Shown here piece by piece: positions 7,956-16,817 of a stretch of 64,000 bases of DNA. The DNA comes from a bacterium (lineage in GTDB: Bacteria; Verrucomicrobiota; Verrucomicrobiia; Limisphaerales; J093): positions 1 to 64,000 of the forward strand of contig JAJXZJ010000023.1 in NCBI GenBank assembly GCA_021780105.1, given 5' to 3'. The notes below the pieces were generated by a model that was not told where the DNA came from, ran no database searches, and worked only from the letters and a program-made list of their open reading frames with translations. How positions within the stretch are numbered: position 1 is the stretch's first letter; every line of letters begins with the position of its first letter. The translations under genes were made by a program, and so were the position numbers.

Positions 7956-8573
7956 ATGTTTACCGGCATTGTGGAAGAAACCGGCGTCGTCGAACGCGTG
8001 CAGCCGACCGACCGCGCCATTGAACTCACCGTCCGCCCGCGGCTCTGCGCGCGGGGACTGAAGGTTGGCGACAGCCTGGCCGTGAACGGCTGCTGCCTGA
8101 CCGTGGTGAAACTCAGCGGCCGCGCCGGCCGCAAGCTCGCCCAGTTCGACCTGCTGCGCGAGACGTGGGAACGGACCAACCTGCAATTCGTCCGACCCGG
8201 TTCACTGGTGAACCTGGAGCGCCCGCTCGCGACCAACGCGCGCCTCGGCGGGCATTTCGTCACCGGCCACATTGACGGCGTCGGCCGGATCACAAAGTGG
8301 GAACGCTCCGGCCAGGACTGGGTGCTCGACGTCGCCGCGCCGGCCGAGGTGCGGCGCTATCTCGTGTTCAAAGGCTCCGTCGCCGTGGACGGCATCAGCC
8401 TCACGGTCGCCGCGGTCACGAAGGCCGGCTTCCGCATCTGGATCATCCCGCACACGTGGGAGGTCACGGCGCTGCGCGAGCGCAAGACCGGCGACGCTGT
8501 GAATTTGGAAGCCGACCTTATCGGCAAATACGTCGAGCAAATGCTCCAAAAAATGGACCTGCGCCCCAAATGA
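7956..8573 (+). CDS. ribE: Riboflavin synthase, alpha chain
   Basis: Riboflavin synthase dismutates two 6,7-dimethyl-8-ribityllumazine molecules to riboflavin. The start MFTGIVEETGVVE is diagnostic, and the two lumazine-binding barrels are visible: SLAVNGCCLTVV in the first, GHFVTGHIDGVG and VDGISLTVAAV in the second. Its 205 residues match the family. Its stop overlaps the tmk start as ATGA, so the two are translationally coupled. No FMN riboswitch is apparent in the 110 bases upstream. Confidence 0.95.
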   Translation: MFTGIVEETGVVERVQPTDRAIELTVRPRLCARGLKVGDSLAVNGCCLTVVKLSGRAGRKLAQFDLLRETWERTNLQFVRPGSLVNLERPLATNARLGGHFVTGHIDGVGRITKWERSGQDWVLDVAAPAEVRRYLVFKGSVAVDGISLTVAAVTKAGFRIWIIPHTWEVTALRERKTGDAVNLEADLIGKYVEQMLQKMDLRPK

Positions 8574-9274
8574 AACGCCATCTTCCCGGCGGTTTTCTGC
8601 TCGCCATCGAAGGAATTGACGGCGCGGGCAAAAGCGTTCAGGCACGGGCCGTCGGCGGCGCGCTGGCGGCGCGCGGGCTGGATGTGGTGCAGACCCGCGA
8701 GCCAACCAACGGCCCGTGGGGCCGGCGCCTGCGCGAATCCGCCGCCACGGGCCGGCTCTCGCCGGCGGACGAGCTGAACGCCTTTCTCGAAGACCGCAAG
8801 CAGCACGTCGCCGAGCTGATCCGCCCCAGCCTCGCCGCCGGCAAGGTCGTCATCACCGACCGGTATTATTTTTCCACCGTCGCGTATCAAGGCGCGCGGG
8901 GCTTCGATCCGGCGGAACTGCTGCGGATGAACGAAGCCATCGCCATCGAGCCGCACCTGCTGGTGCTGGTGGACCTCGACCCGGCGACCAGCCTGGCGCG
9001 CATCGGCCATCGCGACGGCAACGCGAACGAGTTTGAAACCGTCGCGCAGCTCGGCCGCTCGCGGGACATTTTCCTCGCCATCCAAAAGCCCTACCTGCTG
9101 GTTCTCGACGGCCGGCGCACGCCGGACGAGTTGCGGGACGAAATCCTGTTCGCGTTCGGCCGCGCCGCACTGGAGCGAATTGCCGCCAACGCCTCGCTGT
9201 CGCCAGCGGAGAAACTCGCCGCCAGCCTGGCGGTGTTCGGCGCTGAGCCGCCACCGGAGCCAGTTTCCGGCTGA
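8570..9274 (+). CDS. tmk: Thymidylate kinase
   Basis: Thymidylate kinase phosphorylates dTMP to dTDP with ATP in the cytoplasm. The P-loop EGIDGAGKS is at residues 14-22, the thymidylate-binding DRYYFSTVAYQGARG lies near residue 97, and the lid-region segment ARIGHRDGNANEFE follows. The C-terminus (about 234 residues in all) carries a 25-residue Ala/Pro-rich extension. It overlaps ribE by 4 bp. Confidence 0.92.
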   Translation: MKRHLPGGFLLAIEGIDGAGKSVQARAVGGALAARGLDVVQTREPTNGPWGRRLRESAATGRLSPADELNAFLEDRKQHVAELIRPSLAAGKVVITDRYYFSTVAYQGARGFDPAELLRMNEAIAIEPHLLVLVDLDPATSLARIGHRDGNANEFETVAQLGRSRDIFLAIQKPYLLVLDGRRTPDELRDEILFAFGRAALERIAANASLSPAEKLAASLAVFGAEPPPEPVSG

Positions 9275-9374
9275 AGATCAGAGGCGAACATGGCCGCGCC
9301 GCATTTTCCTACTGGCGGCAGACGGCGGACACCGTTACCGTTCGCCTCGTTTGGCAGCACGCCAACGCGGAACA

Positions 9375-10025
9375 ATGCCGGATGCGATTCAATCAGCCCA
9401 GCACGCGGCCGCCCAATTGCTGGGCGACCTGCATCCCCTCGTGCGCCAGCTCGGCTCGCCAGAGGCGCTTGTTTCGCTGCCGCTGACCGCAACTGGCATT
9501 CGCGTCACCGACCTTCCGTCGCTGCGGCGTTTTCTTGCGGCGTATCGCGATGAAATTCTCGTGCCGATGGAATTGCCGGCCATCCGCCGGGCGCACGACC
9601 ACGCCAGCCGTCAGGAAGTCCGCGAGCTGGTGGCTTTCGACCGCGAACTGACCGCCGAACCGCGCCTGCGCCATTTCGCGGCGGCGAGCCGCGCCGTGGG
9701 CCGCTCGCAATTGCATCGCCTGCTTCCGATGCGCGACCTGCGCCTGGTGCGCCGCTACTGGCAGGCGGCCGAGGCGGGTGAGGCGCAGGCCTGGCACGTT
9801 CTGGTGTATGGCGTCGTGCTCGCCGTGTTCGCGCTGCCGCTGCGGCCGGGGCTGGTGAACTACGGCCGGCAGACGCTCGGCGGCTTCATCGAATCCGCCG
9901 CCGGCCCGCTCCGCCTGAAGGAATCCGACGCCGCGCAGTTGGCCGAAGATCTGTTCGGCACGTTGCCGGCCGCCGTGGACACCGCCTTGACGGCGCGCGG
10001 CCCGTTGAAATTGCTGGCGGTCTGA
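9375..10025 (+). CDS. UreF-like protein (orphan)
   Basis: The 216-residue helical protein resembles the urease accessory protein UreF, notably in WHVLVYGVVLAVFALPL and the following LVNYGRQTLGGFIESAA, which match the UreF helices ahead of its C-terminus. No urease structural genes or ureD, ureE or ureG are present in the window. It may therefore serve another metalloenzyme or be a diverged relic. It lies between tmk and the symporter, with 100 and 21 bases between genes. Family assignment is moderate; function is open. Confidence 0.6.
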   Translation: MPDAIQSAQHAAAQLLGDLHPLVRQLGSPEALVSLPLTATGIRVTDLPSLRRFLAAYRDEILVPMELPAIRRAHDHASRQEVRELVAFDRELTAEPRLRHFAAASRAVGRSQLHRLLPMRDLRLVRRYWQAAEAGEAQAWHVLVYGVVLAVFALPLRPGLVNYGRQTLGGFIESAAGPLRLKESDAAQLAEDLFGTLPAAVDTALTARGPLKLLAV

Positions 10026-10046
10026 CGGACGCACGGGTTCGCGGCC

Positions 10047-11582
10047 ATGCCCAGCGCCAGTTTTCTCAACGCCGCCGACTGGTCGGTGATCGGGCTTTAC
10101 CTTGTCGGCGTCATGGCGCTCGGCGTCTGGTTCGGCCGCGACCAGCGGAACACGCGCGATTATTTCCTCGGCAGCCGGAACATCCCCTGGTGGGGCATCG
10201 GCTTCTCCATCGTCGCCGCGGAGACCAGCGCGCTCACCATCATCGGCGTGCCGGCGATGGCCTACGGTGAGAACCTCGGCTTCGCCCAGATGGTCGGCGG
10301 CTATGTGATCGCCCGCATCCTGCTGGCGGTGGTGATGGTGCCGCACTATTTCAAGGGCGAGATCTATTCGCCCTACGCGATTTTTGCGAACACGTTCGGA
10401 CCGGCGGCGCGGCGCATGGCCGGTGGCCTGTTCCTCCTGAGCGAAACCCTCGCCGCGGGCGTGCGGGTGTATGTCGCGTGCATTCCGCTTCAGCTCATGC
10501 TTGGCGTCCACGTCCTGCCGGCGATCGTGCTCTTCGTCGCGCTGTCGCTGGCCTACACGTGCGTCGGCGGCGTGAAGGCGGTGATCTGGACCGACGCGCT
10601 GCAATTCGGCCTGTTCCTGGTCGGCGGCCTGTTCGCGCTGGCTTACATTCCGCGGTTGGTTGACGGCGGACTGCCGGCGGTGCTGCGTGAAGCCGCGGCC
10701 GGCGGCAAGCTGGTCTGGTTGAATCCCCACTTCTCGCTCGCCGCGCCCTACAACCTCTGGATGGGCCTGATCGGCGGCACGTTCATCACGCTTTCCTCGC
10801 ACGGCGCGGAACAGCTCATCGTCCAGCGCGTGCTCGCCTGCCGGAATGTCCGCGACGGCCGGCGCGCGTTGGCCCTCAGCGCGGTGTTCATTCTGCCGCT
10901 GTTCCTGATTTTCCTGCTCGCTGGCACGATGCTCTGGGTTTATTACCGGCACGCGCCGCTGGCCATTCCGCTGCCGGAGGTCCGGCCCGGCATCAAGGCG
11001 AACGACTTCATCTTCCCGATCTTCATGCTCACCGCCGTGCCGCACTGGCTGAAGGGTTTTCTCATCGTTGCGATCCTGTCGGCGGCGATGTCGTCGGTCA
11101 GTTCCGCGCTCACGTCGCTGGCGTCGGTTTCAACCATGGATTTTGTAAAACACCTGTTGCGCGAACGGAGCGAGGCATTTTACCTGCGGTTCAGCAAGAC
11201 CTCCACAATCGTTTGGGCCGTGGCGCTGGTGCTGGTGGCTTACGTCAGCCGCGAAGTCACCTTCGTGCTGAACGCCGCGTTCGCGTTGCGCGGGTTGACG
11301 AGCGGCGCACTGCTGGGCGGGCTGATGCTGGCGGTGTTCTGGCGGCGGGGCGACGCACGGCCGGTCGTGCTGGGCATGGCGGCTTCCGTGGCGACAATGA
11401 CGGCGATCCAGGTTTTGCCCACGCTGCCCGCAACGGCGGCATGGTGGCGGCGCGAATTTGGCCCGGCGATCTTCTGGCCGTGGTTCACGCTGATCGGAAC
11501 AATCGTGACCGTGACCGTCGCGTGGACCGTCCGAAAATTGTCTCCGCCCACCGCCGCGCCAGCCCCGCAGTCGCCGGGTTAG
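10047..11582 (+). CDS. Sodium:solute symporter family transporter
   Basis: This is an inner-membrane SSS-family transporter of 511 residues with about 13 hydrophobic segments. Family features include WSVIGLYLVGVMALGVWFG, RDYFLGSRNIPWWGIG, FSIVAAETSALTIIG (the sodium-site helix), and VKAVIWTDALQFGLFLVGG further on. The substrate cannot be read from sequence; sugars, acids and amino acids are all transported by relatives. Its stop overlaps the convergent uppP stop by 4 bases, so no terminator fits between them. Confidence 0.9.
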   Translation: MPSASFLNAADWSVIGLYLVGVMALGVWFGRDQRNTRDYFLGSRNIPWWGIGFSIVAAETSALTIIGVPAMAYGENLGFAQMVGGYVIARILLAVVMVPHYFKGEIYSPYAIFANTFGPAARRMAGGLFLLSETLAAGVRVYVACIPLQLMLGVHVLPAIVLFVALSLAYTCVGGVKAVIWTDALQFGLFLVGGLFALAYIPRLVDGGLPAVLREAAAGGKLVWLNPHFSLAAPYNLWMGLIGGTFITLSSHGAEQLIVQRVLACRNVRDGRRALALSAVFILPLFLIFLLAGTMLWVYYRHAPLAIPLPEVRPGIKANDFIFPIFMLTAVPHWLKGFLIVAILSAAMSSVSSALTSLASVSTMDFVKHLLRERSEAFYLRFSKTSTIVWAVALVLVAYVSREVTFVLNAAFALRGLTSGALLGGLMLAVFWRRGDARPVVLGMAASVATMTAIQVLPTLPATAAWWRREFGPAIFWPWFTLIGTIVTVTVAWTVRKLSPPTAAPAPQSPG

Positions 11583-12373
11583 TGCAGAAAGAAAATCAGC
11601 ATCACCAGGCCGATGGCGACGCGATACCAGCCGAAGCCTTTGAAGGTGTGCGTCCGCACAAAACCGAGCAGCCATTTCACCGCGATGAAGGACACGATGG
11701 CGGATACGATGGTGCAAAGCGCCAGCGCGCCCCAGTTCTCCGGCACGGCGCCCGGCGGCGGATGGTGGAACGCCTTGAAAATCTTCCACCCGCCGGCCGC
11801 AAGCATCGTCGGGATGCCGACGAGGAACGAAAATTCCGTCGCCGCCGCGCGGCCCATGCCCAGCGCCAGCATCAGCAGAATCGTCGAACCGGACCGTGAC
11901 GTGCCGGGGAAAATCGCGGCCAGCAACTGCCCGATGCCCACGGCCGCCACAATCGTCCACGTGATGTTGTCGTTCGTCTTCCGGCCGGCGAGCCAGGTTT
12001 CTACGGCCAGGAACAACACGCCACCGATCAACAACGCCAGCGCGATCGGCAGAACTTCTTCGGGCAGCTTGAATCCCTTCTTGTCGAGGATCAGGCCGCC
12101 GGCGCCGGTGATCGCGAAGGCGACCAGCACTTTGAAGATAAAATCGCGGGCCTGGGCGTCCTCGCGCCAGTGGAGCAACTGCCGCATCCGCTCGGGAAAC
12201 AGCGGAATCACCGCGATCACCGCGCCGCACTGGATGACGATGTTGTACAGGTCGCTCTGGTGAATCCGCATCAGGTGCTCGGCGACGAGCAGGTGCCCGG
12301 TGGAGGAAACGGGCAGGAATTCGGTGATTCCTTCGACAATTCCCAAAATGAAGGCGATAAGCCAGACAGACAT
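11579..12373 (-). CDS. uppP: Undecaprenyl-diphosphatase UppP
   Basis: UppP is an integral membrane phosphatase that recycles undecaprenyl diphosphate for peptidoglycan and polysaccharide synthesis; its overproduction gives bacitracin resistance. Both catalytic motifs are present: EGITEFLPVSSTGHL at residues 14-28 and PGTSRSGSTI around residue 160. The 264-residue length and 7-8 membrane helices are normal. I chose the ATG at 12373 over an upstream in-frame codon because MSVWLIAFILGIVEG is the usual family start. Confidence 0.95.
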   Translation of the reverse strand: MSVWLIAFILGIVEGITEFLPVSSTGHLLVAEHLMRIHQSDLYNIVIQCGAVIAVIPLFPERMRQLLHWREDAQARDFIFKVLVAFAITGAGGLILDKKGFKLPEEVLPIALALLIGGVLFLAVETWLAGRKTNDNITWTIVAAVGIGQLLAAIFPGTSRSGSTILLMLALGMGRAAATEFSFLVGIPTMLAAGGWKIFKAFHHPPPGAVPENWGALALCTIVSAIVSFIAVKWLLGFVRTHTFKGFGWYRVAIGLVMLIFFLH

Positions 12374-12483
12374 GGCGCGTTTAGACGCGAAAACCCGCCC
12401 GGACGCAAGTGGCAAATCTACACTCCTTTTGAATTCATGATGTGGGTGCAAAAATGGGCTTATTGGGCAATCATGTGCATCTC

Positions 12484-12493
12484 GGGGGGGGGG
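12484..12493 (+). repeat. Homopolymer of ten G
   Basis: Ten consecutive G lie about 25 bases upstream of the likely -35 box of the PEP-CTERM gene, in an otherwise AT-rich stretch. Such tracts can slip during replication and alter promoter spacing or upstream-element geometry. Whether it varies cannot be seen here. Confidence 0.75.
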
Positions 12494-12517
12494 AAGCATT
12501 TGAAGTTGATTTTTTAA

Positions 12518-12547
12518 TTTACTTAAACCCTACATTTTCAATATACT
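12518..12547 (+). promoter_or_regulatory. Predicted sigma-70 promoter of the PEP-CTERM gene
   Basis: TTTACT at 12518-12523 and TATACT at 12542-12547 are separated by 18 bases, in an AT-rich stretch that stands out from the GC-rich surroundings. The start codon is 85 bases downstream of the -10 box. Confidence 0.5.
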
Positions 12548-12576
12548 CCTGTAATAGTCTGTCAGCACAAAAAGAA

Positions 12577-12594
12577 TTCAGGCTCCATCCTGAA
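12577..12594 (+). promoter_or_regulatory. Inverted repeat in the leader of the PEP-CTERM gene
   Basis: TTCAGG, six bases, CCTGAA lies 30 bases after the predicted -10 box. It could be a dimeric regulator's operator or a small leader hairpin. No regulator is identified. Confidence 0.4.
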
Positions 12595-12632
12595 GCTGAA
12601 AGACTTCTGGAAACTAAACAAAAGAGTAACCT

Positions 12633-13229
12633 ATGAAACAATACTGGTTGGCGGCCGGACTCGTGATGGCCCCCCTGCACGCAGGTGTTCTTGTGAATGG
12701 GGGCTTCGAAGATGGCCTTAACGGATGGACGATTAACCAAGACAGTGGTTCCGTAAGCATTGTCTCACAATATGTTGGGAATCCCTACACGTATAATCCC
12801 AAGGAAGGCAGTCATTTCCTCGAGATTGTCCCCGGCAGTAGCCGCTATGTTGTTGCTGCGCAGCAAAGCGTGGATCTCAGTGCCAGCACAAAGGTCAGCG
12901 GGTGGGCTGGGTTTAACAAGGGGACCGAAATAGACATGATGGAGGTGCAGGTATCCAAAGATGGCGGCGCAACCTGGGATCAAGTCCAATATTGGGATTC
13001 TAATGCCTACTCCAGCGTGAACTGGACCCAATGGAATTACACCGCGACCACGACCGGCAACTACACCTTCCGGTTCATGGCCGAGAATATAGTGGGTTCG
13101 GGTAGCAAGTCCGTAGGCGTATTTGATGGCGTCACTGTAGTGCCTGAACCGGGGTCGGCGGCTATTGTTGGAACGATTTTACTGGGCGGCGTTCTTGTCA
13201 AACGCCGTTTCTCGAAGCAGAACCGGTAA
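12633..13229 (+). CDS. Secreted PEP-CTERM sorting-domain protein
   Basis: The 198-residue exported protein has a short signal peptide (LAAGLVMAPLHAG) and a beta-sandwich middle with a carbohydrate-binding look (NGGFEDGLNGWTI, WAGFNKGTEIDMMEVQVSKDGGATW). At the C-terminus it carries VPEPGSAA, a hydrophobic helix and the basic KRRFSK tail. That tripartite end is the PEP-CTERM signal cleaved by exosortase, which anchors or releases proteins made with exopolysaccharide. No exosortase is in the window. GC content is well below that of the neighbours. A leader with a promoter, an inverted repeat and a G10 tract precedes it, and a clean terminator follows. Confidence 0.88.
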   Translation: MKQYWLAAGLVMAPLHAGVLVNGGFEDGLNGWTINQDSGSVSIVSQYVGNPYTYNPKEGSHFLEIVPGSSRYVVAAQQSVDLSASTKVSGWAGFNKGTEIDMMEVQVSKDGGATWDQVQYWDSNAYSSVNWTQWNYTATTTGNYTFRFMAENIVGSGSKSVGVFDGVTVVPEPGSAAIVGTILLGGVLVKRRFSKQNR

Positions 13230-13269
13230 TCCGGTATTTGTCTTTGCTCACCAGTTGAGCGGTTTACGC

Positions 13270-13301
13270 CACGGGCGGCCATGCGGTCGCCCGTGTTTTT
13301 T
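13270..13301 (+). terminator. Rho-independent terminator of the PEP-CTERM gene
   Basis: CACGGGCG pairs perfectly with CGCCCGTG around a 10-base loop and is followed by six T. It also stands at the end of the convergent sigma factor gene. Confidence 0.85.
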
Positions 13302-13304
13302 AAA

Positions 13305-14714
13305 TTACTGGGCACCTGTCGGTGCCGCCAGATACGGCGCCTCCCAAGCCGAAAAGTCGGGTGTTGGCGAGGTTGCCTGCTGCACCGAACCGTCAACCAG
13401 CGTGTAACACCGGACCCATTGGCCATCGGGCGTTTGCCGCGGCACGCGCTCACGGAAGAGAATCGTGTTGGGTTGTCTATCCGTCACCGGTCCTGATTGC
13501 GGCATGAATTCAAACTGGTCCAAAGTCACGTCACCAGTGAATTGCAGCGGCAGCTCCGCCTTCATCTGGTCAAAACTGGTGGGCATGGTGTCGTTGTTAT
13601 CGTTGGCGAAAATCCGTGCCGCCAGGCCGAGCTGCTTCATCGCGTTGACGATGGCTGCTTTCGTCGCCTGTTGCTTGAGCTGATCCTCGGTCGCGACTGG
13701 CGGCGGGTTGGCGACCGGCGCGACCACCACCGGCGGTCGGGCCGCCGGCATGGCCTGCTGTTGTGCGGTCTGCTGCCGCAGGCGGGTGACTTCCGCCCGC
13801 AGACGCATCAACTCCGGCCGCTCGGCGCGCAGCCGTGCCAGTTCGTCGGCGTCCACTTTTTGCCGGGACAACTGTTCGTTCTCCGCCTGCAACGCGGTCA
13901 CGTTCGCGGCCGTCTGGCGGAGCGTCTGGTTCTCCTCGCGGAGGCGACCGAGCTTCTGTTGTTGAATCGTGATGGGTGTGGCCACCGCCGCGACCGCGAT
14001 TGTGGCCAAAATGAGTTTCGTCTTCATAAGGGTGAGGGTGTGAATGATTCCAACGGTCGTCGTGCCGGCCGCGGCCAGTGATGCCGTGGCAACTGCCGCC
14101 GCCAGGCCGGTCGGAGCGAGCTGGCTGCCAGCCACGCCCAGCGCCACGGTGACAATTCCGGCGCTGGTGGCCACGCCCCGGCGATGAAAATGTTCGCGCA
14201 ATTTTTCCACGGCGCGGCTGATCCGCCGCTGGGCCGCCGCCTCGCTGGCGTCAAGCGCGGCGCCGACTTCGGCAAAGCTTTTCCCCGCGAGATAACGGAG
14301 CACCACGGCGTCGCGGTCGGCGGCGTCGAGTTCGCCGAGGGCTTCGTCCAGGATTGGTTGCAGCGCTTCCGCGGCGCGGGCGTCGGCATTGTCGCCAGCC
14401 AGCAGTGATTGAAGTTCCATGGCCTGCCTTTCACGGGCGGTGCGGCGGGCGTTGCCGCGGACGAGGTTGGCCGCCGCGAAACATGCGGCGCGGTGAAGCC
14501 AGCCCGGCAAGATCGTGTTCGGCGGCAGCCGCCGTGCCTTGCCCGCCAGATCGGTGAAGACGGTTTGCGCCACGTCGCGGGCGAGGTCGGCGTCGCCGGT
14601 GATGCGCCGGGCGGCGGCCCAGACGAGGTTCACATGCCGGCGGACCAGCTCGGCAAAGGCCGTCTCCGCGCCCTGGCGGGCGTAGCGCTGAAGCAGTTCG
14701 GCATCGTCGCTCAT
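13305..14714 (-). CDS. ECF-type sigma factor fused to a membrane, coiled-coil and pilin-like segment
   Basis: Residues 1-175 are an ECF sigma factor: region 2 reads ETAFAELVRRHVNLVWAAAR with DVAQTVFTDLA, and region 4 reads VLRYLAGKSFAEVGAALD followed by AAAQRRISRAVEKLR. A hydrophobic Ala/Val-rich stretch follows (about 180-225), then a likely membrane helix after MKTK and a charged coiled coil (about 250-325). A C-terminal domain with FANDNNDTMPTSFDQMKAEL and later DGSVQQ resembles the soluble part of type II pseudopilins. I use the ATG at 14714, 8 bases after AGGTG; a GTG at 14723 is possible. The layout suggests a membrane-bound sigma factor. An internal MKTK start could also make the distal half separately. 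Confidence 0.8.
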   Translation of the reverse strand: MSDDAELLQRYARQGAETAFAELVRRHVNLVWAAARRITGDADLARDVAQTVFTDLAGKARRLPPNTILPGWLHRAACFAAANLVRGNARRTARERQAMELQSLLAGDNADARAAEALQPILDEALGELDAADRDAVVLRYLAGKSFAEVGAALDASEAAAQRRISRAVEKLREHFHRRGVATSAGIVTVALGVAGSQLAPTGLAAAVATASLAAAGTTTVGIIHTLTLMKTKLILATIAVAAVATPITIQQQKLGRLREENQTLRQTAANVTALQAENEQLSRQKVDADELARLRAERPELMRLRAEVTRLRQQTAQQQAMPAARPPVVVAPVANPPPVATEDQLKQQATKAAIVNAMKQLGLAARIFANDNNDTMPTSFDQMKAELPLQFTGDVTLDQFEFMPQSGPVTDRQPNTILFRERVPRQTPDGQWVRCYTLVDGSVQQATSPTPDFSAWEAPYLAAPTGAQ

Positions 14715-14849
14715 TGTCTTCACCTGATAACACCCGCCGCAGGAAAATTCAGACAGAAAATCGCCGGCGAAGTTCAGACTGACGGCGCAAGGAAGGGCCG
14801 CGCCCGGCCGGCGCTTGTCAGGACGACGGGTTCAGCCCATGCTGAAGCC

Positions 14850-15530
14850 ATGAATGAGCACGCGTATGAGTTCATCAAAGAGGATCCGTGGCGCATCTTC
14901 CGCATCATGGCGGAATTCGTGGACTCGTTTGAAACGCTGGCGAAGGTCGGCCCCGCGGTGACGGTTTTCGGGTCGGCGCGGGTCAAGCCGGAGGACAAGT
15001 ATTACCAGTCGGCCGAGACGCTTGCCCGCGAGCTGGGCCGGCACCATCTGGCGCTCATCACCGGCGGCGGGCCGGGGATCATGGAGGCGGCGAACAAGGG
15101 CGCGGCGGAAAGCAAGGCGAACTCGGTGGGGCTGAACATCGAGCTGCCGTTCGAGCAAAAGGGCAACCGTTTCGCGAATGTGCCGATCCACTTTCACTAC
15201 TTTTTCTCGCGCAAGGTGTGCTTCGTGAAATACAGCGTGGCCTTCATTTTCATGCCGGGCGGTTTTGGCACGCTGGACGAATTCTTTGAAGTTGTCACCC
15301 TGGTGCAGACACAGCGGATTCCCCGTTATCCGCTGATCCTGTTTGGCAAGGACTACTGGAGCGGCCTGTTGCGGTGGGTCCGGCGCGAACTGGAAGGCCG
15401 CGCGTTCATCAGCCCGGAAGACCTGGAGCTGGTCACGGTGGTCGAGGAGCCGGCGGAGGCGGTGCAAATCATCCTGGACTACTTGCGCCGGGTCGGCCCG
15501 CCGGCGGCCGTGCCGAACGCGTTCGCTTGA
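14850..15530 (+). CDS. LOG family protein (TIGR00730-type Rossmann fold)
   Basis: The family hydrolyses cytokinin or AMP-like nucleoside monophosphates to base plus ribose 5-phosphate. The signature PGGFGTLDEFFEVVTLVQT is intact, as are the upstream FGSARVKPEDKYYQSAE and ITGGGPGIMEAANKGA nucleotide-binding loops. Its 226 residues indicate the longer bacterial subtype (with SVGLNIELPFEQ), whose physiological substrate is usually unknown. It is followed closely by the M16 peptidase gene; only 5 bases separate stop and start. Confidence 0.88.
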   Translation: MNEHAYEFIKEDPWRIFRIMAEFVDSFETLAKVGPAVTVFGSARVKPEDKYYQSAETLARELGRHHLALITGGGPGIMEAANKGAAESKANSVGLNIELPFEQKGNRFANVPIHFHYFFSRKVCFVKYSVAFIFMPGGFGTLDEFFEVVTLVQTQRIPRYPLILFGKDYWSGLLRWVRRELEGRAFISPEDLELVTVVEEPAEAVQIILDYLRRVGPPAAVPNAFA

Positions 15531-15535
15531 ACGGC

Positions 15536-16810
15536 ATGTATCACGTCGAATCGTTAGCCAACGGGCTGACCCTGGCCACGGCGCCCATGCCGCACATGGC
15601 CAGCGTGAGCGTGGGCTTGTGGGTGGCGGTGGGCGGACGCCACGAGCCGGAGCCGCTGAACGGCGTTTCGCACTTCATCGAGCACCTGCTGTTCAAGGGC
15701 ACGCGCCGGCGCTCGGCGGAGGAAATTTCCCAGGCCGTCGAGGGCATGGGCGGTTACCTGAACGCCTTCACCGCGGAGGAAAACACCTGCTTCTATGCGA
15801 AGGCGCGGCACGACCACTTTGCCGTGCTGCTCGATGTGCTGACGGACATGTTCCTCAACGCGACCTTTGCGCCGGTGGAGATCGAGAAGGAGCGCGGCGT
15901 CATCAAGGAGGAAGTGGCGATGTATCTCGACCAGCCGGCCCAGCACGTGCAGGAGCTGCTCAACGCCACGCAATGGCCGGGCCAGGCGCTCGGTCGGCCG
16001 TTGACCGGCACCGAGGCGAGCGTGGACGCGCTGTCGCGCCGGCACCTGCTCGGCTACCGGCGGACACACTACCATGCGGCGAACGCGCTGCTGGCGGTGG
16101 CCGGGCAGTTCGATCCCGCGGCCGTGCGTGCCGCCGTCACCCGCGTGGCCCGGCATTTCCGCGCCGGCCGGCGTTCGCCGTTCGCGCCGGTCGCCTGCCA
16201 GCAAGCCGCGCCACGCGTCTGCCTGTTCACCAAGGCCACGGAGCAGACGCAACTGGCGCTGGGCATCCGCACCTGCTCGCGCCATGACGAACGGCGGTTC
16301 GCGCTGCGGTTGTTGAACGTGGTGCTCGGCGAGAACATGAGTTCGCGCCTGTTCCAGGTCATCCGCGAGGACAGCGGGCTGGCGTATTCGGTTTACAGTT
16401 CGTTGAGCTATTTCGACGACGTGGGCGACCTGGTCATCTCCGCGGGCCTGGAAACTGCAAACCTGGACAAGGTGCTCCGGCTGATCGTGCGCGAGCTGCG
16501 GCGTCTAACCGAACGTCCGCCCACGGCGGCGGAATTGCGGCGCGCGCGTGACTACGTGATCGGCCAGATTGATTTGAGCCTTGAAGGCACGGAAAACCAG
16601 ATGATGTGGCTCGGCGAGCAACTGCTCGGCTACGGCCGGGTCATCCCGCCTGCGGAAGTGAAGCAGCGGCTGCTGGCCGTGCGCGCGGCCGAGGTGCGGG
16701 CGGCGGCGCGCGATTTCTTCCGGCCGGAGCGGCTGAACCTGGCGCTGGTCAGCCCAATGAAATCGGCCCGCGGGCTGGAGGAAAAATTGCACCGCGTGAC
16801 CGGGCGGTAA
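15536..16810 (+). CDS. M16 family zinc metallopeptidase
   Basis: This is a processing-peptidase-like protease of 424 residues. The inverted zinc motif HxxEH is at H46-F-I-E49-H50, with the third ligand Glu in the downstream helix (EKERGVIKEEVAMYLDQ). The second half-barrel, with RLFQVIREDSGLAYSVYSS, is also complete, so one chain holds both M16 halves. There is no signal peptide, which suggests a cytoplasmic or peripheral enzyme. It lies 5 bases after the LOG gene, so the pair probably share a transcript. Confidence 0.9.
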   Translation: MYHVESLANGLTLATAPMPHMASVSVGLWVAVGGRHEPEPLNGVSHFIEHLLFKGTRRRSAEEISQAVEGMGGYLNAFTAEENTCFYAKARHDHFAVLLDVLTDMFLNATFAPVEIEKERGVIKEEVAMYLDQPAQHVQELLNATQWPGQALGRPLTGTEASVDALSRRHLLGYRRTHYHAANALLAVAGQFDPAAVRAAVTRVARHFRAGRRSPFAPVACQQAAPRVCLFTKATEQTQLALGIRTCSRHDERRFALRLLNVVLGENMSSRLFQVIREDSGLAYSVYSSLSYFDDVGDLVISAGLETANLDKVLRLIVRELRRLTERPPTAAELRRARDYVIGQIDLSLEGTENQMMWLGEQLLGYGRVIPPAEVKQRLLAVRAAEVRAAARDFFRPERLNLALVSPMKSARGLEEKLHRVTGR

Positions 16811-16817
16811 AGAAGGA

